Below are positions 1-9,539 of a stretch of 64,000 bases of DNA, in pieces; the stretch's first letter is position 1, and the number at the start of each line of letters is the position of its first letter. The translations under genes and the position numbers were made by a program. Below the pieces are notes generated by a model. That model saw only the letters and a program-made list of their open reading frames with translations. It had not been told where the DNA came from and did no database searches. The stretch covers positions 71,322,019-71,386,018 of the forward strand of contig OY856186.1 in assembly GCA_963693315.1 (NCBI GenBank). The letters are read 5' to 3'. Source of the DNA: Diogma glabrata. Its lineage: Eukaryota > Arthropoda > Insecta > Diptera > Cylindrotomidae.

Positions 1-173
1 GATTCGTCCGCTAAAACCATATTTTACGTACTTGTTACATAAACTACTATTTTATGTTTGAATGTTTTAAAGAAAATTTTTTAAAATCTCATTTCAAAAT
101 ACATAGTAAGCTCTGCGTTCCATCATAATTCTATAAGTTTTTTTGTTGCAAAACTAACTTTCATCGAATATTT

Positions 174-565
174 TTTAATTCATACTGATATCTTAAACGA
201 CATTTTTTGGATTATTTATGGTACAAAAAGTTGAACTTTAATGTCCTAGGACTTTATAAAATTTTATCAAGTCCTAGGACGCTAAAGTTTAACTTTTTGT
301 ACCATAAACGTTAAACTTTAACGTCCTAGGACTTTCTAAAAGTTTATAAAAAGACGATAAAGTTCAACTTTTTGAGCAAAATTTGAAACTCATTTCTTTT
401 TATTTTAATAAATTTCCGGTATGAAATAAAATTTTGTATTTACCGCAAACGAAAAGTGTTTTTAAAGGTACTCACTAGTAATTTCGGTCTCGGCTAGACG
501 CCTCGGCCGTAAACAACTAGCTCGTACTTTAAAGTTTCACGTTTCGTTCTAGATAAATAAATAAC
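174..565 (+). repeat. Interspersed repeat with palindromic core, copy 1
   Basis: This segment has a closely matching reverse-complement copy at about 20925-21247. Its core contains the palindromic word gtcctaggac repeated in alternating orientation. A distinctive GC-richer stretch (tcggctagacgcctcgg) lies near 507-524. Copy 1 carries about 80 bp of extra palindromic sequence (about 280-365) that copy 2 lacks. No open frame is seen, and no clear terminal inverted repeat or target duplication was found. It is most likely a non-autonomous mobile repeat. Confidence 0.7.
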
Positions 566-842
566 TATTAAAATAAATTGCTTTTAAATCTGTTAACTGC
601 AATATTTTTAAAAGAATATTATTTAAAGTTGAAGCTAGTATAAGTTGGCCTGCAAATTTATTTAAAAAAAAAAAGCTTTTATTCATACCATGGAGTCTCC
701 CTTACCGGAAAGTAATTACTTACCGCCTGCATGATCGGTAAGTAATTACTTACCGACCTGTGATTTGTAAACGAAACTTACTATGTTTATTTACGAATCA
801 GTAAACATGCAAAATCGCCTGATCGTGCAAAAAATTATTATA

Positions 843-1195
843 CAGTCTATGTTGGATACGAATTGTTAAAAATATATAATAAAATTAGATGTTTATTAAA
901 AATAATGGTGAAATGTCACAATTCCAATTGAATCCTATAAAATATTTTTTCCATGAAAAATTGTGATATTCGTCTTAAGCTGACTCTCCATTAATCTTTT
1001 TCATCTTTTTTTCTAGCCAAAATAGAACGAGAAACCATGATTAATTTTCTAAAGTGAGAGTAAGACGAATATCACAAATTTCATGGAAAAAATATTTTAT
1101 AGGATTGGAATTGTGACATTTCACTATTATTTTTTTTTTAATAAACATCTAATATTATTACATATTTTTAACAATGTCGTATCCAACATAGACTG
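843..1195. mobile_element. TA-flanked palindromic MITE (Tc1/mariner-like termini)
   Basis: The ends read CAGTCTATGTTGGATACG and, inverted, the same sequence. The arms stay complementary for roughly 140 bp each, and a TA dinucleotide lies directly outside both ends (841-842 and 1196-1197). TA duplication and CAGT termini are known properties of Tc1/mariner elements; assigning this element to that superfamily is inference. It has no coding capacity. Confidence 0.8.
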
Positions 1196-1439
1196 TATAA
1201 TAATTTTAAATATACTTTTTCAGTGTAAACGTCGTCTTTTTCCATAAAAAAGTCTTGCTCTATAGACTTTTTTTTATAGTAGAACACTTTTTTATAGTAC
1301 ATATCACTTTTTTAAAAAAAAAAAAGTCATAGAAAGTTAAAAAAAGACATGGAATAAATAAAAAGTCTTCATCTTTTTTCCTTTCGCAATTATATGATTT
1401 TCATATCTTCTATTTCGCAAAATAGAAAAGACGAGAGAC

Positions 1440-1546
1440 TAATGGAGAATGACTTTTACTCTCTATTTAGAAAATTAATCATGGTTTCTCGTTCTATTTT
1501 GGCTAGAAAAAAAGATTAAAAAGACTAATGGAGAGTCAGCTTTAGT
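1440..1546 (-). repeat. Inverted copy of the interior of the 843-1195 element
   Basis: This stretch is the reverse complement of the loop region of the 843-1195 element (about 977-1066). It includes the stretch around tctagccaaaatagaacgag. The terminal arms are absent, so it is a partial copy. Confidence 0.65.
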
Positions 1547-1574
1547 AAGGAATTAATTGAAATTTGATTCAATT

Positions 1575-2165
1575 CAAAGGCCTAGTTGAAAATTTTTCAG
1601 ATAAAAACTCCATTTCTCACCTTGCGTGTTTCGGATGATTTCGAACCTTCCTCTCCAGTGCCATGTTCGAATCCGTTCGAAGACAAGCTATCAATTATAT
1701 ACGCCACTGAGGCGATGACTATTTCGAAGTTTAAACTTCATCATTACTTATTTGTTTACTTAAGTTAAATTTTTCGACTTTCATTAGACTCCATATTATG
1801 GAAAATGTTTTTATATTATATGGGAATTTTTGCACTAAAACTTCTAGACATTACTTTAGGTGAATTTATAAAATGGTGAATATTTCCACCCTAATTAACA
1901 CACAAAGTCACGATTGTATAGTCATTATTGATTGTTTCCATGTTTCCAATTAATGTGATATCAATGGCTTGGTCAATTATTATTGTCATAAATGTATGTA
2001 TATTTGATATTAGACAACATTATGGGAATTTAAATTTATTGGGGATTTTTTGAGAGCAATTTAACTCTAAGAAGTAGAAGCAGAAAAAACTTCATTTCTC
2101 ATTTTACGTGTCTCGGATGAATTCGAACCTTCATTTTCCGTGCCATGTTCGAATCCGAATTTCTT
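1575..2165 (-). repeat. tRNA-headed SINE-like repeat, tandem, minus orientation
   Basis: On the minus strand two head segments occur, near 1610-1720 and 2080-2160. Each contains a B-box-like ggttcgaa followed by ttcatccg or a variant, and the one near 1720-1610 also has an A-box-like tcagtggcgta. The arrangement head, AT-rich body, head is the reverse complement of the repeat at 8366-9330. The body includes matching words such as aataatgactatacaatcgtgact. This is a SINE-like family by inference from the paired polymerase III boxes. Confidence 0.6.
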
Positions 2166-3002
2166 ATTTGTAATATTGTATTTCTCGCTACTTTCGTCTA
2201 AAATATATCACAGATTCTCTACTTAGTTTGGTTTTTGCGAAAATAGGGAAGATATCGAAACTTTAAAAATTATCCAATTATCCTTAGCAAGATCGCCAAC
2301 ATATTTAATCCAGAGCTGAGTCGTATCGGAAGTCGTAACACCACCGAATTTTTATTAAGTCTAAGACCTAAGTCATTCAGCCTGCAGACTAATGGTGAGA
2401 ATACTGAAAGATGGATAGTAAATATACAAATAAACATGTGAGTTTTGAAATAAGAAATGGTCAAAATATCGAATTTGTCGATTGACGATTATTCGTGAAA
2501 TTTGGGAATGTATGAATGGTTCACTCGGGGTTCAGAAGTCAGATGTTGGAGCAAAGTTGTACACGGATCTACCTTTCAAGGCTATTGACTTTTCACAAAA
2601 AGAACTTCAGCTATTGAATGAGACCGACAAAAAAACTCTGTCGCACTTTGTTGTTTACATGACTTTTTCTTAGGATAACTCAAACTCCTTTAAAACAAAC
2701 TTGAATGCTTTCTTAAAACCGCTCATTTAGTCTTTTTCAGAATCATTTTCATCTAATCCCTCTTTCTTATTACGCTAAATTAATAAACAGACTTTGGTTA
2801 AAAACGCATGACAAATTAAACGTCAAGGAAAGGAAACGTCAAAGTTAGTCAAACTAAATCTTACTTTGCTAAATCAATTATTTTAAGAAGATTAATCTTC
2901 AATAACACTATATTTTGGTCACCACCATGTAGTCTTGGTGAAGTTTTAGTCACCGTCTAGTTCAGGTGAAGCTTCAGTCACCATATTTTCAAATTTTCTT
3001 AT
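2166..3002. other. No recognised feature
   Basis: This is AT-rich sequence with only short open frames (60-64 codons) that resemble nothing I know. A short duplicated phrase, ttagtcacc or ttcagtcacc, occurs near 2940-2985. I see no gene here. Confidence 0.5.
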
Positions 3003-3149
3003 AGGAACACAAGTTTCCGAAATTTCCTTTTTGTCGAATCTCTAAATCTTAGATATAGGAATATAGGATACATGCATGTATCCTATATTCCTATATCTAA
3101 GATTTAGAAATTCGACACAAAGAAAATTTCGGAAACTTGTGTTTCTGTA
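3003..3149. mobile_element. Short palindromic MITE
   Basis: The sequence is almost a perfect hairpin. The left arm starts ggaacacaagtttccgaaat and the right arm mirrors it, with the centre at the atgcatgtatcctatattcc region near 3070. Partial copies of the terminal word (gaaacttgtgtttctgt) appear at about 7935-7952 and 36518-36540. No coding capacity is present. Confidence 0.75.
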
Positions 3150-4254
3150 AGAAAATATTGCGCAATTTAGCATCTACAAGATGAAGTTGCAAAGGGGTAA
3201 CGATTATTAATTAATCCACATAAGTTTAGTCCTTGCATTTTGAATTTTGGTACTACCGTGATTTATTGCAGAAATCCAATGGATATACCATTTTATGATC
3301 GAGTAGATTGCATACATTTACTTTCTCTCCTGCTTAGTTATTTAACATTTGGCAATAATAACTTATATATGTAATCCAGTAATAAATTGAACAACTATGT
3401 ATGCTTTTAGATATTTACATTTTGCAACAATGAAATTGTTTATACTTTTCCGATGTGAATTTGGAAAGTAAACTATTAAGAGAAAAAACTCTAAGCAGAA
3501 TAAAAAAATAAAAGAAAATATATGAGAACAAAGAAAAACAAGAAGAATCAAAATAAAATAAAGAAAACAATTTTTTTAAAGAGAACCGAGATTTTGAGAA
3601 CCAAAACAGTTAAATGTATTTGTAAAAAAAAATTAAAACTATTATTTCATAAATTTATTTCTCACCGTATAACATCAAACATCCTATGAAGATTTGATCT
3701 ACTTTCACAATTATTAGTATAGTTTTATTAAGAACAAACAAAATGCAGTCATCCCGCGACTTTCGCATTGGATGGCGGAAAGGCTAAAATTTACGAATAG
3801 AATTGCGTTGTGACTATATCCAGCATGATTTAATTTAGACTCAGATGAAAACCCGTATACGGAGACCGAATTGTTCGAGTTTAAGTATATAACTAATAAT
3901 TATAAACTATATCAACATAGGAGTCATGATGTTTGGCGTTGTGATACTGGTCTACTGGTACCTGAGCTAGAAATCTGGGCTCTTGTAAGCTGTTATGCAA
4001 CGGGGCGATGTTATCTTATCAGCAACCATAATCCAGATGGTCATGCGCTCCGAAGTGTTAAACCAGAAAGCGTACAAATCTCTGAGGACGTGTCGCACGC
4101 TGTTGCATATAGACTTTCAAGAGGTATGTATGAAGACTGTGGGTGCCTTTTATTTTGTCACAACTCATGGGACAACATGACCAAAGCTTTAAGTTTTCAA
4201 AAAAAGTTTAAGTTTTCAAATTTTGTTTTCGCCAGAGCTGGTTTTTATTTCTAA
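3150..4254. other. No supported gene
   Basis: This stretch is AT-rich with no recognised repeat. An open frame at 3871-4254 lacks an ATG at its beginning and resembles no family I know. Its last part runs into a repeat (4255-4325), so I do not call a gene. Confidence 0.4.
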
Positions 4255-4325
4255 TATCCTATCAATTATCATAAAATATTGGCATATGTCATATTTTATT
4301 ATATGATAGGATTTATTGTTCACTT
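4255..4325 (+). repeat. Fragment of the composite repeat family (see 42818-43495)
   Basis: The phrase ataaaatattggcatatg plus catattttattatatgata matches a segment found in the composite repeats near 43270-43310, 44990-45030 and 46840-46880, and inverted near 37620-37680. Only this short part is present. Confidence 0.55.
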
Positions 4326-4329
4326 ATTA

Positions 4330-5196
4330 GTCCAGTAACTTTGATGCCTGAGAGTATGGGGTAGTATGCGTCAAATCCGGTATTTCTGATTTTTTGCAGA
4401 CTTGTTTATGATGTTGGCCTAATGAATAATCCAAGTTTGTGACCTCGAGCGCCGAACGCAACTTTGTCAAAAATCGAAAAAATCGTTATTTTTTCAAATT
4501 TTGGCGATTATTCGTGAAATCCTAAAGGACTAGTTTTTTTATACTTTCTTAGGACGGTTTTAAAGTAAACTAAATTTGCTACAATATACTAGAACTGTCT
4601 CTGTAGACCCAATAGTTTCCGAGATTAAGCCTCAAAAATCGAAAAAAACGTTATTTTTTCAAATTTTGGCGATTATGGCCCTAAAGGACTAGTTTTTTTT
4701 AAAAAAGTAGACTAAACAATATGATACTAGAATTGTCTCTGTAGTCCCAATAGTTTCCGAGATTGAGCCTTTCAAAGTTTATCATTTTTTTAACTTCGCA
4801 ATATTTCGCAATATTTTAGTCACTCGAAAACTCATTCAGCACGACAGAATTGCAAAACATTGCGAATTTCGAAAAAAAATGATAAACTTTGAACTGCTTA
4901 ATCTCGGAAACTATTGGGTCTGCAGAGACAGTTCTAGTATCATATTGTAGCAAATTTAGTCTACTTTAAAACCGTCCTAAGAAAGTATAAAGAAAAAAGT
5001 AGTCCTTTAGGGTTTTAATCGCCAAAATTTGAAAAAATAACGATTTTTTCGCGGTTTTTTCGATTTTTGACAAAGTTGCGTTCGGCGCTCGAGGTCACAA
5101 ACTTGGATTATTCATTAGGTCAACATCATAAACAAGTCTGCAAAAAATCAGAACTATCGGATTTGACGCATACTGTGATGTATAAAGTTACTGGAC
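4330..5196. mobile_element. Foldback element with ~400-bp arms, TA-flanked
   Basis: The ends are GTCCAGTAACTTT and its complement, with TA outside both (4328-4329 and 5197-5198). The arms mirror each other over most of the length. For example, the left gttgcgttcggcgctcgagg word appears in opposite orientations near 4445-4465 and 5075-5095. No open frame is present. TA flanks suggest mobilisation by a Tc1/mariner-type transposase; this is inference. Confidence 0.8.
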
Positions 5197-5286
5197 TATA
5201 TACATTTATTAAAAAATTATTATTATGACAAAAACATTGCATATTTGATTCAAAATTTAATATTCAAATCCGAAATATATGTAATA

Positions 5287-7902
5287 GTCTCTGGGCCTTC
5301 ACCTACTTAATTTGATGATTGCCACATATTTTATACTTCGTAAGGCACTTGTCCTTGACGAGTCCTACAACTCTTTTATCTGCCATTTTCCTTGATTCGG
5401 CCGCTTTTTCCCTCCGTAAACTCCGAAACATTGCGATTTCCTGGGGTCTTGTATATTTATTACCATAATTTTGTTATTTATTAAAGGGGGTGGAAATTTG
5501 TTTTAGAAAACGAGGGTAAATTTGTCCGACAAAAAATTGTCTGATTTTGTCGAGTCCAACAACTCAAACTCGCCAAAATACCAGGGTATTGAAAATCAAT
5601 TACCACAAAACTAATTTTCACAAGATTGTTTAACAAAAATTAGGGAAATTGAAGGGGCATATTGTCAGACAAATTTTTGGCCGCGTTTTTTCAGTCCGCC
5701 GACTGGAAGTCGGAATCCTGGCGGGGTGGATTACCACATTTTTATTTTTTTTTATAGTGTTAATTAATATTATTTTGCTCTGATACAATTGTCCGACAAA
5801 TTAGTGTCTGCTAACTATCGAAAAATTGAAAAATATCATAATTTCAAACACGATAGCGTACGCTCAATATCATCATCCACGATATATCAACATTAGTCAT
5901 TAATTTTAGATATTTGTTATTAAATATTATAAATTGATAAAAATTATAAATAATAATAGAAAAACTATTAAATAATTTCGTAATAATTTAATGAAATCAT
6001 TATAATAATCAAACTGTAGTCGTTACTATGTAGATTTTTAAACGTAACTCAGTAACCCATCGGTTTAATTTATATTAGGCGCGTTCCATTGAAGATCAAA
6101 CTTACTCAAATTTGCTTTGATCTACTCTACCTCGAACAAGTTGTGAAGTTGAAAAGCAGTTTTTCTTCGATTTTATTTAGATCGGTTATAAACTTGTTTT
6201 GGTATTTTTAATAATAAAATGGATCTAAATATCAGCCCAAAACAAAAAATTTTGATAATAATAAAATTTTGTGGCTATATTTGAAAATTTTCAAATTTTC
6301 GGCGTTCCATTGGTGATCTACTCAAAAACTGCTTTGACCAGCTATTTTGTTCCAAAGGAACGCATGTAATATTGTTAATTGTACTAGGCTAAATAAATTG
6401 TATCATTGTATTAATAATATCATTGTAAATCACCTTGTTGAACCCCAGATTTTATATCAAAAGAGTCAAAAACCGACTGATTGCTATTCTACAATTTGAT
6501 CCCTATGTTGTGAGTTTACACAGAGAAACAGGTTTCTCTGAGCTACAAAGGAATATGATCGGAGATAAAATAATATCATATGCTGGCTTGAAATCAACGT
6601 AAAGCTGGTAAATGCTGATGTTAATCGCCCAACATTTTTCTAGAATCATCCTTAAGATAAAACATTGTTATGTGGTTGGGACGAAAATAGCACTGATAGT
6701 CACCGATGATAGATTCGGCGAACGGAATGAGTCTAGCAAGAACGACATTAGCTAGTATTTTATATGCAGTGTTCATCAGTGCGACTCTATGTTGATAAAC
6801 ACACTTTTTAGGCGGCCACCTTTTTTGTGTTTCTTGTCCATTCAGCAGGTTGTTTTTGTTGGTCCGAGATTGCAAGAATCAGGTCGTATATATACTACTT
6901 TTTCGTTCTCGCGGCGAATAAATTAAAAGTATCATTTATATTTGTATACTATATCGGTGCATATAGTTTTGAATCTGGTAAATAGAAAATATGGCAATAT
7001 TTTTTCCTTGTTAAAATTCGCGCATAATTTTAATCCTTCTCAATCTTTTCAATTAAAAGTGTGTAAATAACCTTCTCAACTGGTTAATGTTCCTTAAATT
7101 TTTTAAATTAATATGAAAACATGTTTTCATCATTTTTGGGTACTCCTCCTCCTATGGTACATCATCTTTTGGATACTCCTTTTTTATAATTTTTCTATTT
7201 ACAAAAATTTTCTAATTTTATCTATACAGTGCCATCTGTAAACGTTGTTTCTTTAAAAAATCTTACGTTATAAATGTATACATTAAATTTGTTCATGAAT
7301 ATTAGCAACTTTAACAAAGAAACAAAAATAATCGGTCTCCTGAAATATTTGTCTCATTTTCTTGTCGGACTGGCCGAACGCGGCTATATTTTTGTCGGAC
7401 AACTCGATTTTTTATAATAACAAATGGTTTTTTTATCGTGTTTCATTTTTGTCTGACATGTGGTAATCAATAAACACTACCCCGCAAGGATTCCAGTCGT
7501 CGGACGGAAAAAACGCGAATATTTGTCGGACAATATGACCACTCAATTTCACTAATTTTTGTTAAACAATCTTGTGAAAATTAGTTTTGTGGTAATTTTC
7601 AATACCCTGGTATTTGGGCGTGTTTGAGTTGTTGGACTCGACAAAACCAGACAATTTTTTGTCGGACAAATTTACCCTCGTTTTCTAAAACAAATTTCCA
7701 CCCCCTTTAATAAATAACAAAATTATGGTAATAAATATACAAGACCCCGGGAAATCACCATGTTTCGGAGTTTACGGAGGGAAAAAGCTGCCGAATCAAG
7801 GAAAATGACAGATAAAATTTCTAGCACTCGTCAAGGACAAGCGCTTTACGAAGTATAAAATATGTGGTAATAATCAAATTAAGTAGGTGAAGGCCCAGGG
7901 AC
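5287..7902. mobile_element. 2.6-kb element with ~460-bp terminal inverted repeats, TA-flanked
   Basis: The termini GTCTCTGGGCCTTCACC and GTCCCTGGGCCTTCACC (inverted) begin two arms of about 460 bp, at 5287-5750 and 7440-7902. TA lies directly outside both ends (5285-5286 and 7903-7904). The interior of about 1.7 kb has no transposase frame that I can recognise and contains an RTE reverse transcriptase remnant at 6425-6880. It is therefore a composite foldback-type element of unclear superfamily. The arms differ by scattered substitutions, so it is not a recent insertion. Confidence 0.75.
6425..6880 (-). pseudogene. RTE-type LINE reverse transcriptase fragment
   Basis: On the minus strand a frame reads TAYKILANVVLARLIPF followed by a degenerate YQCYFRPN. 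This is the same reverse transcriptase segment seen in the RTE copy near 63500-63600. Further downstream, after stops and frameshifts, IKSGVQQGD resembles the RTE GVRQGD motif. Both ends are missing. The fragment lies between the arms of the 5287-7902 element. Confidence 0.65.
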
Positions 7903-7964
7903 TATAAGTTGAATGCTAACCGTACAACATCTTACAGGAACACAAGTTTCGGATAACTATGGTG

Positions 7965-8123
7965 GTTATTTTGTAGCGTTATCTCACTAGATGAGATAAA
8001 TAGTGAGATAAAGAAATTATGTTTATATGGTTTCTTTTATCTAATCTTCTATCTAATATAATCAAAGACAAATATTTTATCTCACTTTTTATCTCACCTA
8101 GTGAGATAACACTACAAAATAAC
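7965..8123. mobile_element. Short MITE with ~30-bp terminal inverted repeats
   Basis: The left end gttattttgtagcgttatct and the right end mirror each other through the ctcactag word, giving arms of about 30 bp. The interior is AT-rich and non-coding. I could not resolve the target duplication. Confidence 0.7.
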
Positions 8124-8365
8124 AACACATGTCTCAGTTGAAATACTAAGTCCCAAATGTAGAGTTGAATCAGCTTTTAAACTTGATCAAAATGTATGTG
8201 CGAAAATTCATGAGTGTTACTTATAAACCCGGTCCAAATTTTGAACCACAAAGTGATAGCTACAACACAGTAGTATTAACATGTAATTTGTTTACCCGAA
8301 ATTTCTTTTTTACAACAGCTTTATAGTGGTCCCTGAATAAAAATAACTCCAATATTCGAAAGTCA

Positions 8366-9330
8366 TCGGCTTAGTGGCATAGTGTGCCTGCCAACGGATT
8401 CGAACATGGCACTGAAGAGGAAGGTTCGAATTCATCCGTAACAGGTAAAATGAGAAGTGGAGTTTTTTCTGAGAAATTTCCAACCATACCGTTGAACTGA
8501 AAATCCAATTACTTCCTTACTTGAGTTTAATTACTCTCAAAAATTCCCCAATAAATTTAAATACTCATAATGTCGTCTAATAAGCATACATATATGACAA
8601 TAATTGACCACGTGGCAACCATTGATATCACATTGATTAGAAACAATCAATAATGACTATACAATCGTGACTTATAGGATTATATTAGAATTATTCCCCA
8701 TTGAATGAATTTACACAAAGTAATGTCTAGAGATTTTGGTACAAAAATTTCCATATAACGTTGGCTCCAAAGCATTTATGTATAACTACATTTTGGAAAA
8801 ATTGAGATGAAGCGCAAAAAACGATTTATTGTGATTCTAAACTAGCTTGAAAATAAAATTTGTTTTATTAATAAATCAAAAATAACAATTTTTTTTATTT
8901 ATTGATAGTAATTTTTCTTAAAGCTGGTTTAGAATCGCAATAAATCATTTTCTGAGCTTCCTTTTTATTTTTCTAAAATGTAGTTACGCGTAAATGCTCT
9001 GTAGCCGACAATAATGTAAAAACTTTTTCCATAATATGGAGTATAATTAATTACAATGGAAAAATTAAACTTAAGTAAATAAATAAGTCAACTTCGAAAT
9101 AGTCATCGGCCATCGCCTCAGTGGCGTAATTGATAGCTTGTCGGCCATCCTATTCGACTATGGCACTGAAGAGGAAACCTTTCTGCTGGCACTGAAGAAC
9201 CGAATTCATCCGAAATACGTAAAATGAGAAATGGCGTTTTATTTGAGAGATTTCCAACCATACCTTTGAATTGAAAAATTCCAATTACTTTCTTACTTAC
9301 TTGTCACTTGAGTTTAATTGTTTTTAAAAT
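8366..9330 (+). repeat. tRNA-headed SINE-like repeat, tandem dimer
   Basis: Two heads, starting at about 8366 and 9105, are followed by the same downstream phrase (gagaaatttccaaccatacc, with variants) and an AT-rich body. The second head contains cctcagtggcgtaattgata, an A-box-like sequence. The first contains ggttcgaattcatccg, a B-box-like sequence. The unit period is about 740 bp. The whole is inverted relative to 1575-2165. Pol III-type boxes spaced as in a tRNA are the basis for the SINE call. Confidence 0.6.
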
Positions 9331-9539
9331 ATACCAAATAACCCCAATTTTTTTAATCTACTGACTAATATTGTGGATGAAACTAAGGTACAAAATTTTC
9401 TATAACCATGGTTAGAATTTCTAAGACAACCGACGACCACACTAGAAGTTTGGCAAAAGTGCTTTGCCGCATCATAGGTCATGTCTTCAATTGTTTAACG
9501 ACCAACTTTCACTGCAATGTTAAGATGACAAAGGTCTTC

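Noticed and set aside
1610..1720. A functional tRNA gene
   Set aside because: A- and B-box-like words exist, but the sequence does not fold into a cloverleaf that I can draw and is repeated with AT-rich bodies. It is treated as a SINE-like head.
3871..4254. Open frame of 127 codons
   Set aside because: It starts with TTG, has no recognisable domain and runs into a fragment of an interspersed repeat. A second frame overlaps it.
5287..7902. Polinton/Maverick element
   Set aside because: The terminal repeats are long enough, but the element is only 2.6 kb, has TA flanks rather than 6-bp duplications, and lacks polymerase, integrase or capsid genes.
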